Shown in pieces: positions 7,758 to 16,225 of a DNA stretch of 26,657 nucleotides (its first letter is position 1; every line of letters starts with the position of its first letter). The stretch is from NCBI GenBank assembly GCA_964575975.1, contig CAZNTU010000065.1, positions 1-26,657 on the forward strand, written 5' to 3'. A program made the translations under genes and the position numbers. Source of the stretch: G963674505 sp964575975 (lineage in GTDB: Bacteria > Desulfobacterota > Desulfobacteria > Desulfobacterales > SKZT01). Below the pieces are notes generated by a model, which searched no databases, was not told the DNA's origin, and saw only the letters and a list, made by a program, of their open reading frames with translations.

Positions 7758-9072
7758 ATACCTGTTTTTATTGTTGGGAGTCGTAAGCCTTTTTCGACCC
7801 GCGCTTATCGTTTATCTCTTCGCCGCCGTCACTGTCGCAAGCTCCATCCCCACCGTTCCGGACGATATAGGGCTGAAAATACTTAAAATCGGCTCGATAA
7901 ACGTTTTTGTCTACGACTACCTGTTGCTGATAGCATTGTTCCTGCTTCTGAAAATGGCTCTCGGCTACACGAAAAACCCCGAAATCTCGCTTGCCCGCCT
8001 CTTGGAAATCAACTGTGCCAGATTAGCCTTGCTGCTTTTGGGCTGGAGTCTTTTCATCGGAATTCTGTCCTACGCCAAGGGCTTTCAGATCCAAAACGTA
8101 TTGAGACAATTCGCGTCGGAACTCAATATCCTGCTATGCTTGCTGGTACCTCAACTAATCGTTAGCGATGAGGACAAGAAAAGGTTTTTCAAGTATGCCT
8201 TGGGTCTTGGATGCGCCGTGGTGCTGTTCGGCCTTTTCCGGTATGCCACGAACGAAGTCGTCTACACCAGCAGCGGGACCGCGCGCACCCTTCAAGCAAA
8301 CACCTTGACGGTCCTGCTGTTCGGCGTCTGCTATATGTTTTTCCATAGGAGCCGTATGCGGAATCAAAATATGCAGGCGTTTGTTTTCGTTCTCGTTTTG
8401 TCCGTCGGCATTTTACTGGCCGGCTATCGGTCGGGATTTTTGGTGTTTGTTGGGGTGTGCGCGGTCTTTTTCCTCTCGGATACCCTCAGAAGACTGGACT
8501 ATGCCTGGATACCCTTGACGGGAATCGCCTCCGTATTTCTGCTGGTTTTTCTAATCCAGACGGGGACGGTCTCCTTCGGCCAAAGATCGTTTTTCTCCGA
8601 TGCCGTCAAAAGAAGCACGGATACCTTGGATTTAAAAAACGAGACGACACAGGGGAGGCTGCAACGATGGCAAAAATCCATTGAAATCGCAAAAGAAAGG
8701 CCGGTGCTCGGACTTGGAAGATACAGAGTTTACACCAGCTATCTGAACAATCCCGCCAATGTCCATTTGGGGGCTTTTTCGGAACTGGACCGCGCCGAAC
8801 ATAACGTGTTCGTCGACAAACTCTTTCACGAAGGACTTTTGGGACTTTTGATACTTCTTCTCTTCTTTTTTTATATTTTCAAGGACTCGGGAGGAGCCGT
8901 CAGTGCCACCTCGAAGTACGCATTGTTCTTGAGGGTCTATTTGGCGTCGTTCATCTTCTTTAGCATGTTCAACACGACCTTCAACAATATCAATGGCAGG
9001 ATTTTTTTCTTCATCGCCCTCGGTTTTTTGAATGCCGAAATTTTGAAACGGAGATATTTCGATGAAATCTGA
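7735..9072 (+). CDS. wzy: O-antigen polymerase/ligase-like membrane protein (Wzy-type)
   Basis: A 445-residue polytopic membrane protein with about ten to twelve hydrophobic segments and a large polar loop. It carries the hallmarks of the O-antigen ligase/polymerase superfamily: an arginine-glycine motif 'LLAGYRSGFLVFV' in the middle, then a periplasmic loop with 'TTQGRLQRWQKSIEIAKERP' and 'LGLGRYRVY', and 'RAEHNVFVDKLFHEGLLG' leading to the final helices. Such proteins join undecaprenyl-linked repeat units in the periplasm or ligate chains to an acceptor. Being in the same operon as a Wzx-type flippase and having no other polymerase candidate nearby argues for a Wzy role. The start at 7735 has a GGAGG site and lies inside the end of the previous gene; its own end overlaps the flippase start by 11 nt. 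Confidence 0.85.
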   Translation: MFLVEAIKYLFLLLGVVSLFRPALIVYLFAAVTVASSIPTVPDDIGLKILKIGSINVFVYDYLLLIALFLLLKMALGYTKNPEISLARLLEINCARLALLLLGWSLFIGILSYAKGFQIQNVLRQFASELNILLCLLVPQLIVSDEDKKRFFKYALGLGCAVVLFGLFRYATNEVVYTSSGTARTLQANTLTVLLFGVCYMFFHRSRMRNQNMQAFVFVLVLSVGILLAGYRSGFLVFVGVCAVFFLSDTLRRLDYAWIPLTGIASVFLLVFLIQTGTVSFGQRSFFSDAVKRSTDTLDLKNETTQGRLQRWQKSIEIAKERPVLGLGRYRVYTSYLNNPANVHLGAFSELDRAEHNVFVDKLFHEGLLGLLILLLFFFYIFKDSGGAVSATSKYALFLRVYLASFIFFSMFNTTFNNINGRIFFFIALGFLNAEILKRRYFDEI

Positions 9073-10564
9073 CTTGAATACGGCGATCAAAGACACCGCC
9101 AAGCATGGTATTGTCTACGGGATTGGCACGACATTGCCAAAAGCCGTCGCGGTTCTGTTGCTGCCGGTTTTCGCACGGTATTTGACGCCGGAAGAATTTG
9201 GAATTTGGGCGCTTCTGCAAACCGTCACCGTCGTTTCCGAGTCGCTCTTCGTTCTCGGGCTCGACACCGCCTGCCTTCGATTCTATCACGACTGCGCCAA
9301 GGACGACTCTGGAAAGAAAATCGTCGGCACGACAATCATCCTGCTACTTCTTGTCACGATGGTATTCAATCTCGTCGGGCAGACAGGGGCCGCCTATCTT
9401 TCGGCCATGTTGTTCAAATCGGATACATACTTTTTGTTTATTCGGCTGATCGTTTTGTCGACGACCTTCAAAATATTGAATTCCATTCCTTTTGTAGTAT
9501 TCCGCGCCCGGAAGGAATCGAAAACGTTCATTGCCATTCAAACCGGCTCGGCCATCTGCAGGCTGGTTGCCATGTGCTTAACCCTGATTGCCATGAACGG
9601 CGGCATATTGGGGCTTCTGCTCGTCGATCTGTCCGTATCCCTGATTGCAACCGTCGTGTTGTTCGCCCTGATATGGAGGGATATCAAATTCGGTTTCGAT
9701 TCCAGGGACATAAAAAATCTGTTGCAGTACGGCCTGCCGGTCGTTCCGGGCGGTGTTTTTTACGCCATTATCGAGAATGCGGACCGGTACATTTTGTCTG
9801 CCTCGGCTTCGCTGTCCGCCGTCGGCGTTTATTTTGTAAGCATGAAGATAAGCCAGGTGGTGAAATTTTTCCTGTCGAGACCTTTTCAGCTCATCTTTCC
9901 GGCCATGGCTTTCTCCATCGACGGGGAGGATTATTCCGGAAAATATTACGCAAGGATTCTCACCCATTTTTTATATGTCGGGCTTTTCCTGTGTCTGGGA
10001 ATTTCGCTTTTTTCAAAGGAAATATTGCTTCTGATGGGCAAACAGGAATATCTCGACGCCCAATACATTATACCGGTTTTGCTGCTGGCTTTCCTGCTGG
10101 ACGGTATTCAGAAGAACGTACAGATTTCGATTTTTGTCGAGCGAAAAACGCTGTGGGTTCCCTTTATTTCAGGCGGCGCGTGCGCGCTCAATATCGGATT
10201 GAATCTGTTTTTGATAGAACGGTTCGGAATTTACGGAGCGGCGCTTTCGATTTTGATTACCAGAATGTTCATCCTGTGTTGCTTCTATATGGCGTCCAAC
10301 AGATACAGAAAGGCGTCCTACGAATGGTCGAGAATCGGTACGTTGTTTGCGACGGCGTTCGGCATGTACGGCGTTAGCTTTTTCCTTGCCCGATCGGATG
10401 TGCTTGTTTCCATATCGGCAAAGTCCATTTTACTCGTTTTGTTTCCCGTGACAATTCTATGTTCCAATTTTCATAGCGCCGAGGAGAAGCGCTGGATCAT
10501 GTCGTTCCTGAAAAGGCCGCTTAACGTGCCGTTCTTCTCGAAACCGAGGGGGAGTGCCAAATAG
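9062..10564 (+). CDS. wzx: polysaccharide flippase (Wzx/MOP family)
   Basis: A 500-residue integral membrane protein with about twelve to fourteen transmembrane helices throughout its length and the layout of the MOP/PST exporter family. The start 'HGIVYGIGTTLPKAVAVLLL' followed by 'FARYLTPEEFGIWALLQTV' is the standard opening of Wzx-like proteins. The C-terminal half contains further helix pairs such as 'IERFGIYGAALSILITRMF'. Wzx moves undecaprenyl-diphosphate-linked repeat units across the cytoplasmic membrane. It overlaps the polymerase gene by 11 nt with an upstream GGAG site, indicating coupled translation of flippase and polymerase. Assignment to the family is firm; the specificity for this repeat unit is inferred from context. 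Confidence 0.92.
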   Translation: MKSDLNTAIKDTAKHGIVYGIGTTLPKAVAVLLLPVFARYLTPEEFGIWALLQTVTVVSESLFVLGLDTACLRFYHDCAKDDSGKKIVGTTIILLLLVTMVFNLVGQTGAAYLSAMLFKSDTYFLFIRLIVLSTTFKILNSIPFVVFRARKESKTFIAIQTGSAICRLVAMCLTLIAMNGGILGLLLVDLSVSLIATVVLFALIWRDIKFGFDSRDIKNLLQYGLPVVPGGVFYAIIENADRYILSASASLSAVGVYFVSMKISQVVKFFLSRPFQLIFPAMAFSIDGEDYSGKYYARILTHFLYVGLFLCLGISLFSKEILLLMGKQEYLDAQYIIPVLLLAFLLDGIQKNVQISIFVERKTLWVPFISGGACALNIGLNLFLIERFGIYGAALSILITRMFILCCFYMASNRYRKASYEWSRIGTLFATAFGMYGVSFFLARSDVLVSISAKSILLVLFPVTILCSNFHSAEEKRWIMSFLKRPLNVPFFSKPRGSAK

Positions 10565-10614
10565 TCTCCTCGACGAGAACCATGCTTTAAACCGACGGGA
10601 ATGGGTTGCGAAAC

Positions 10615-12582
10615 ATGTCTGATTTCGGACTGGGAAGAAGAACGAGGAAGCTTTTTCGGATTACGGTGGGCCGGCATGCGTACCGGATTCAAAGAAAATG
10701 CCTGCAGGCGCCTGAAAGGTCGAAGGCGTTCGTTCCGCTGTTCTCAAACATAGTTGCCAATTGTGACCATGGAATTGCACAGGCGGCAAATCGCATCGTA
10801 ATGGGCAATTATCATTTTCTAGGGGTTGAAATTAAGTCCGAGCCAATGCCGAAGTGGCATAAAGACTATATGAGCGATTATGAATGGCCCCTGTTGCCTT
10901 ATCACAGAATTCGCCGCGTCACCCCGGATCGCGCGGAGATAAAAAACCCTTGGGAGCTTTCATCCTTTTTCCATTTGTTCCCGGTCGCCGTCGCCTTCCG
11001 ACAGACGGGAAACGCCGGATACAGGAAGTTTGTCGAAGATCAGATCGCCGAATGGAAGGAAAGCAATCCATGCCCTTTCGGCGTCAACTGGTGCAATCCC
11101 ATGAGCGTGGCGTTGCGCGCGATACTCGTCGTCGAAATAGTTTGCGCTCTGGAGGGAGCCGACGGGGAAAACCATTCCATAAACGGAATGGATTCTTTCC
11201 TTTGGGAACATCTGCTTTTCTTGGCAAACCACCTTGAGAATTTGGGCGCCTTCCCCGGCAATCATTATGTCGCCGATCTTGCGGGTTTGCTTTGGAGCGG
11301 TTTGTATTTCAGTCAAAAAAACAAGGTGGTCCGTTACATCAGAAGGATGGCGATTAGACGGCTGGAGACCGAAATTCGGCGGCAGGTGCAAGACGATGGA
11401 ATGAACTACGAGGGATCGTTGGGATATCACAGGCTCGTTACGGAGCTTTTCCTATACTCCTGCATCCTGACGGGGAAAAACAATATCGAGATGTCGATAT
11501 CTTTTACGGATCGGCTGGCCTCCATGCTTCAGGTTCTCCACGATTTCACTCTGCCTGACGGGAATCAGCCGTTAATAGGGGACAACGACGATTGCCGGTT
11601 GTTCTGGGGACAGGACTACTTTACGGACAAAAGATTGAACGCCGGCTATCTCCTGCATGTCGGCGCCGCGTTTTTCAACAAAGCGCAGTGGCGTCAGGAA
11701 AACGCCGAAGCAAGACAAATAGGCGATTGGATTTTCGGACTGGACCGTTCTTCGAGAAGATCGGACGAAAGCGCTTCTTTCGTCGGCGAAAACAAAAGCG
11801 TTTCGCTTAAGTCAAGTCAATTCTTTATCAGCAAAAAGGACAGGGATTGCCTTGTCGTCAACTGCAACCACCCCGGAAAACCCGGAAGCGGGCACAGTCA
11901 CAACGACACGTTAAGCTTCCTGTTGTGTTTCGACGGCACGGAAATATTTACGGACCCCGGAACCTATGTATATACCAGGGATCTCGCGATGCGAAATCTC
12001 TTCCGATCGACCGGCTTTCACAACGTCGTATGTGTCAACGACGAGGAGCAATGGCCCATTCCGGAAACCTTTCCGTTTTTTTTGCCGAAAAAGATCGCTC
12101 CGAGAGTACTCGTCTGCAAATCCAACGGCGAAGAAGATTTTTTCGAGGGCGAACATTACGGCTACCTGCGGTTGCCGGAGAAGATCGTACACAGAAGATC
12201 CTATCGATACAAGAAAAAACGGGGAGAGCTGTTTATAAGGGATCGCATTTTCAGCGCTTCGGAAGACGGAGGGAACGGCAAGCGAGCACGACTCGGTACT
12301 TTTTTTCACGTTTCCAGGAACGTTTTGATCGAAAGACATAACGGAACTTGTTTTCTGTTTCGCAGGAAGGATGACGGCGGCGAGCTTTGCCGGTTGACAT
12401 GGCCAGGAACCGTTCCGACAGGTGTCGAAGTGCGAAAAACATGGACTTCGGACAGATACGGCTGCAAGCAGGAGACGGAAATGATCGTGTTCGAGACTGA
12501 GCGTTTCTTGCCATGCACGTTCGAGTACAAAATCGAGAAGTCGCATGCATCCTTTCCCGCCATACGAGATAACAGCGGTTGA
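10615..12582 (+). CDS. heparinase II/III-like protein (alginate-lyase / possible uronate epimerase fold)
   Basis: A 655-residue protein with a helical toroid N-terminal half and a beta-rich C-terminal half, typical of the heparinase II/III superfamily. Visible signatures are 'WCNPMSVALRAI' (the Heparinase_II_III N-terminal region), 'GNHYVADLAGLLW' with Asn216-His217, 'NYEGSLGYHRL' with Tyr271-His272, and 'GSGHSHNDTLSF' (His427, His429, Asp431) at the start of the beta domain. Family members cleave uronic-acid linkages by beta-elimination, and vertebrate dermatan sulfate epimerase has a related fold. No signal peptide is seen ('MSDFGLGRRTRKLF' is basic), unlike the periplasmic lyase AlgL. It could edit the polymer or repeat unit, epimerise uronates, or reach its target by another route. 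ATG at 10615 is chosen over a TTG three codons earlier. Confidence 0.85.
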   Translation: MSDFGLGRRTRKLFRITVGRHAYRIQRKCLQAPERSKAFVPLFSNIVANCDHGIAQAANRIVMGNYHFLGVEIKSEPMPKWHKDYMSDYEWPLLPYHRIRRVTPDRAEIKNPWELSSFFHLFPVAVAFRQTGNAGYRKFVEDQIAEWKESNPCPFGVNWCNPMSVALRAILVVEIVCALEGADGENHSINGMDSFLWEHLLFLANHLENLGAFPGNHYVADLAGLLWSGLYFSQKNKVVRYIRRMAIRRLETEIRRQVQDDGMNYEGSLGYHRLVTELFLYSCILTGKNNIEMSISFTDRLASMLQVLHDFTLPDGNQPLIGDNDDCRLFWGQDYFTDKRLNAGYLLHVGAAFFNKAQWRQENAEARQIGDWIFGLDRSSRRSDESASFVGENKSVSLKSSQFFISKKDRDCLVVNCNHPGKPGSGHSHNDTLSFLLCFDGTEIFTDPGTYVYTRDLAMRNLFRSTGFHNVVCVNDEEQWPIPETFPFFLPKKIAPRVLVCKSNGEEDFFEGEHYGYLRLPEKIVHRRSYRYKKKRGELFIRDRIFSASEDGGNGKRARLGTFFHVSRNVLIERHNGTCFLFRRKDDGGELCRLTWPGTVPTGVEVRKTWTSDRYGCKQETEMIVFETERFLPCTFEYKIEKSHASFPAIRDNSG

Positions 12583-12619
12583 CTTTTCCTATGAAAGTTT
12601 GAAACGATTGGAGGAATCC

Positions 12620-14005
12620 ATGAACAATGTGTTAGTCATTTGCAGCTATTTTCCGCCTGCCGGAGGGCCCGGCGTCAAAAGAATATCGCAATTCGCCAAA
12701 TACTTGGTTCATAACAATTGGAACCCGATCGTTCTTACCCACGGGAACTTCTTCGTAGGGTACGACGAGCAGAGCGTCAAGCAGATTCCGTCCGCAGTGA
12801 GTGTCCATCGGACAAGGTCCTGGGAACAATACATCAGAGAGATTCAAGGGAACAATACAAAACCGGCGCGGCACACAAAAAAAACGGGAGAAAGAAGGTT
12901 TGGAAAAATCCTGATTCGACACATAAAAACGATATTGAAAAAAATCGCACCGGACTCAGGAGTAATGTGGATGCCGTTCGCTGTTCGGGGGGCCATGGAG
13001 ATTTATAAAAGAACCCCTTACAGTGCGGTATTCGCTACCGGATCGGCTTTTTCCAACTTTCTGACGGGGATGATCATAAAAACGATAACCGGAAAACCAC
13101 TTGTACTGGATTTCAGGGATGCTTGGGCGGCGAACCCGGGATATGCGAACGAATCCAAAATCCAATTATACATGGCTCGTCTATACGAAAAAATCGCCGT
13201 TTCCAACGCCAGCTATGTTATTGCCAATACCAAGGGGGTGCGGCGGGATTTTCTCGCCCGGTATCCGACCCAGGATAAAGACAAGTTCATCGTCATCCCG
13301 AACGGTTTTGACGAGGACGATATCATGACGACGGTTAATTCCAAGGTCTCTCTCGACAAATCCAAATTCAACATCGTCCATACCGGGACTTTGAGGGGAA
13401 TGCGGAATCCAAAGCTGTTCTTGGAAGCGATTTGCGATCTGATTCGGGAAAAAGAAATGGATGCGGAGGATGTCAAAATCCATCTGGTGGGGATCTCGTC
13501 GGTCTTTCGGGACGGTTGCAGTCTTCAAGACTACATTGAGAGATATCGACTGGCCGATCGCGTCAATTTGACGGGATACGTTTCCCGACAGGACGCTTTT
13601 TCCTATAACGCTCAAGCGGACCTCCTGTTGCTGGTGATCGGAGTACTCCCCGAGGAGTTGTTGCCGACCTACGGCCTGGCCGGCAAAGTGTACGACTATA
13701 TTCTTTCAAACAGACCCATCCTTGCTCTGGCCCAGGAGGGCGGCGCCACCTACGACCTGTTGCGCGAGAACCGTATTGGAACAATAGCGGACCCGACGGA
13801 CAAGAATGACATCAAGGCGAAAATCAAGGGCGCATACAACGACTGGAAAAAGGGAACTCTTGCCAGTAATTACGATCCCTCGCAAATGCACGCGTACAAC
13901 ATGAAAAACCTGACGAAGCATCTGAGTGGCGTTTTGAGTGCCGCCGTACGGAGAAAGGCGGGGCTTGATACGTCGGATGCGGCCGTTAAAAGACAGGGGC
14001 TTTGA
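12620..14005 (+). CDS. glycosyltransferase family 4
   Basis: A 461-residue GT-B enzyme. It opens 'VLVICSYFPPAGGPGVKRI', typical of GT4 proteins with the 'PP.GG.G..R' loop, and has 'LVLDFRDAWAANPGY' closing the acceptor domain. The donor domain shows 'NIVHTGTLRGMRNPKLFLEA', 'VNLTGYVSRQDAFSYNAQAD' and 'YGLAGKVYDYILSNRPILAL', the latter standing in for the E-x7-E region. I start it at the ATG at 12620 because GGAGGA lies directly upstream; the longer frame from 12545 would overlap the heparinase-like gene and add 25 residues before the conserved first strand. It should transfer a second sugar of the repeat unit. The gap to the following sulfotransferase is only 6 nt. Confidence 0.9.
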   Translation: MNNVLVICSYFPPAGGPGVKRISQFAKYLVHNNWNPIVLTHGNFFVGYDEQSVKQIPSAVSVHRTRSWEQYIREIQGNNTKPARHTKKTGERRFGKILIRHIKTILKKIAPDSGVMWMPFAVRGAMEIYKRTPYSAVFATGSAFSNFLTGMIIKTITGKPLVLDFRDAWAANPGYANESKIQLYMARLYEKIAVSNASYVIANTKGVRRDFLARYPTQDKDKFIVIPNGFDEDDIMTTVNSKVSLDKSKFNIVHTGTLRGMRNPKLFLEAICDLIREKEMDAEDVKIHLVGISSVFRDGCSLQDYIERYRLADRVNLTGYVSRQDAFSYNAQADLLLLVIGVLPEELLPTYGLAGKVYDYILSNRPILALAQEGGATYDLLRENRIGTIADPTDKNDIKAKIKGAYNDWKKGTLASNYDPSQMHAYNMKNLTKHLSGVLSAAVRRKAGLDTSDAAVKRQGL

Positions 14006-14011
14006 TAGACA

Positions 14012-15001
14012 ATGAATGGTTTGGAAGATATAAAACCCGTATTTATCGTTGGAATGAACGGCTCGGGAACGACACTGCTTTTGGATTGCTTAAACAACCA
14101 TCCGAATGTGTTCGGTTTCCGCCGTGAGACAAAGATTATACCGAACTACGTGGCGGACGCAAAACAAAACGGCAGTCTCGAGGATGACGACAATTGTCTC
14201 CGTTTGTGGAACAATATCAGGCAGGAATATGTTTTCAAGGTTGTTAACGGGGGGAAACCGATTCCCCTTCCGCAGAACTGGAGACAGTTGCCCCGCAATC
14301 CGGCGTTCGTGTTTCACTACGTGTTCATGCATTTTGCACGGAAGGAAGGCAAATCCAGATGGTGCGAAAAAACCCCGGACTACGCGCTGCATATGAACAC
14401 TATAAAGGGACTTTTTCCGGCCGCCAAATTTATTCATATCGTCAGAGATGGAAGAGCGTGCGCCGCTTCCCTTCACAGAAGATACGGCTATCCTCCGGAA
14501 CTGATGATGTACCGTTGGAAAAACACCGTCCGCTCCGCCAGGCGACAGGCCTCCTTGATTGGCGAAGACAATTGCATCGAGATCCATTTCGAGGAATTCA
14601 CCAGGGATCCCGCGACATGGATGGAAAAGTTGTGCGCGTTCATTGACGAACCATTTTCTTCCGCGACTGTCACATCGAGCAGAATCAGGCGGTTTACAGG
14701 AAACAGGAACAGGGGGGTTGTCTTCCTGCCGGAAAAATGGCGAGAGGAATTCGACGATGACCTGTTGGAACGGTTGGAGAAAATTGGCGGAAAGCTTTTG
14801 CATGAATTGGGTTATCCCTCGGAATCGGCATGTTCGGACTACGATCCTCCCAAACCGATTTTGCTTTATTGGATGTATTATGGATACGCAAAAGGAACTG
14901 GGCGAACCATCGCGAGAGATATTCGGAGCAAAGGATTCGGAAAAAAGTGGCATTTTTTTCAATCCTTGAGCTTTAGATTAAGATCCAGATGGAAGGTTTG
15001 A
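14012..15001 (+). CDS. PAPS-dependent sulfotransferase family protein (1)
   Basis: A 329-residue sulfotransferase-fold protein. The 5'-phosphosulfate loop is 'VFIVGMNGSGTTLLLDCL' (about 10-27), a P-loop-like PAPS-binding site. 'WCEKTPDYALH' (117-127) is a typical substrate-side motif of bacterial carbohydrate sulfotransferases. 'KFIHIVRDGRACAASLHRR' (139-157) is the 3'-phosphate binding segment with Arg145 and the downstream Ser. These enzymes move a sulfuryl group from PAPS to a hydroxyl or amine, usually on a sugar. A weak AGGGGC site and a 6-nt gap from the preceding glycosyltransferase suggest coupled expression. The C-terminus is basic, which could favour membrane or polyanion contact. 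The family is clear; the sulfated position is unknown. Confidence 0.88.
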   Translation: MNGLEDIKPVFIVGMNGSGTTLLLDCLNNHPNVFGFRRETKIIPNYVADAKQNGSLEDDDNCLRLWNNIRQEYVFKVVNGGKPIPLPQNWRQLPRNPAFVFHYVFMHFARKEGKSRWCEKTPDYALHMNTIKGLFPAAKFIHIVRDGRACAASLHRRYGYPPELMMYRWKNTVRSARRQASLIGEDNCIEIHFEEFTRDPATWMEKLCAFIDEPFSSATVTSSRIRRFTGNRNRGVVFLPEKWREEFDDDLLERLEKIGGKLLHELGYPSESACSDYDPPKPILLYWMYYGYAKGTGRTIARDIRSKGFGKKWHFFQSLSFRLRSRWKV

Positions 15002-15060
15002 GTTTGCTTGCGGGCGACCGCCGGGTTTCATCGAGTGGCAAATTATGCTTGAGGTAAAAT

Positions 15061-16083
15061 ATGAAGACGTGGCTCAAAAAAACATGGTTGTCTTTGACTG
15101 GGAAAGCAACGCTTCCAAAAGGCGTCAACTCGGGCAGAAATTTCAGTGCCGAAGAGGTGCTGGAGCGATATATCGGAGAGCCGGAATCCTTTTGGCGGGG
15201 CGTAGGGATTCGACATGCCGCCAAGGTGGTAAAAGCGGCCAACGCCTTTGCAAAGGCGGGCATAGAGCGCCCTGACAGATTGTCAAGGCGTTTGTTGACG
15301 CATGTTCGAAATCATCGCGATCGATTCTTTCGGCCCTTTTTTGTCATGGGCGCAGGCGGTTCCGGTTCCACCTGGCTGGGTGCGATGCTGGGAGATTTTT
15401 CGAATTTTCGATATGGCGGCGAAATCTACATCCCCACGGGCATGCTTTATTTATACCAACGCTTTAGGAATCAGGAAGCGAAAGATTTGATTTGGTCCGT
15501 CATGATGCTGCACGCTTGGGGGCTTACCGATCCCGAGGCGGACTTCGAATATGAATTTGTCAATTCCGCCAGATCGATCTTTTCCTATGATATTCTGAAA
15601 GAAATATGGCCCGCCGGCAGATTCGTTTATTTGATACGAGATCCAAGAGATCAAATACTATCCGTAACGTACCGAAAAATGAAATACCGCGGCGAACTGA
15701 AGCCTGGCATTAGCGACAGATCGTATCTTCTTTACAACGCCAAGAAAAATGCGAAGATCAACCGCGAGTTCAAAAGGATTGAAAACAGCTCCATCTGCAT
15801 AACAAAGTACGAGGATTTGAAGCAGGATACCGTTGGAGAGTTGAAGAAGATTGTCGATTATTTCCTGCTGGATATCGCGGATCCCGAGATTGTTTCCGCC
15901 GTCTACCGCAACAGCGCTGAAAACATGAGATCCGGCAAAGTCAAAATGCGCGGAAACCTTGACGAAGGCGGGGTTGCACGACATTGGAAAAACATTTTAT
16001 CCGATAAGGATAAAAAGCTTATCAAGCCCATTGTTGGAAAAATCTTGCTGGAATTGGGCTATGAAACGGATAATCGCTGGTAG
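15061..16083 (+). CDS. PAPS-dependent sulfotransferase family protein (2)
   Basis: A 340-residue protein, distinct from the preceding sulfotransferase. After about 90 N-terminal residues without a recognised motif it shows the 5'-phosphosulfate loop 'FFVMGAGGSGSTWLGAML' (93-110) and the 3'-phosphate segment 'RFVYLIRDPRDQILSVTYRK' (187-206). The end of the domain has 'NMRSGKVKMRGN', followed by the helical finish 'ILLELGYE', seen in many sulfotransferases. The two copies differ enough in spacing and surrounding residues to suggest different acceptors rather than recent duplication. GAGGT seven bases upstream supports the ATG at 15061. Two sulfotransferases in one repeat-unit locus suggest at least two sulfation sites. 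PAPS-forming genes are not in the window. Confidence 0.87.
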   Translation: MKTWLKKTWLSLTGKATLPKGVNSGRNFSAEEVLERYIGEPESFWRGVGIRHAAKVVKAANAFAKAGIERPDRLSRRLLTHVRNHRDRFFRPFFVMGAGGSGSTWLGAMLGDFSNFRYGGEIYIPTGMLYLYQRFRNQEAKDLIWSVMMLHAWGLTDPEADFEYEFVNSARSIFSYDILKEIWPAGRFVYLIRDPRDQILSVTYRKMKYRGELKPGISDRSYLLYNAKKNAKINREFKRIENSSICITKYEDLKQDTVGELKKIVDYFLLDIADPEIVSAVYRNSAENMRSGKVKMRGNLDEGGVARHWKNILSDKDKKLIKPIVGKILLELGYETDNRW

Positions 16084-16225
16084 AAGGCGAATATTCGTGC
16101 CGCCGTCCTAAAACATCCTACCATAATAGCAGCGGGTTGTGGACGCCATCGCCGCTCGATCGCGAGCTTGAAAAAAAAAGAATTACATCCTTGAACCAAG
16201 CGCTAAGGCTGGAGGATCTTAAAAT

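Noticed and set aside
16154..16167. hairpin GCTCG-ATCG-CGAGC before the last glycosyltransferase, followed by a run of A
   Set aside because: For a + strand terminator the run should be T; on the - strand there is no gene to end. It is probably chance.
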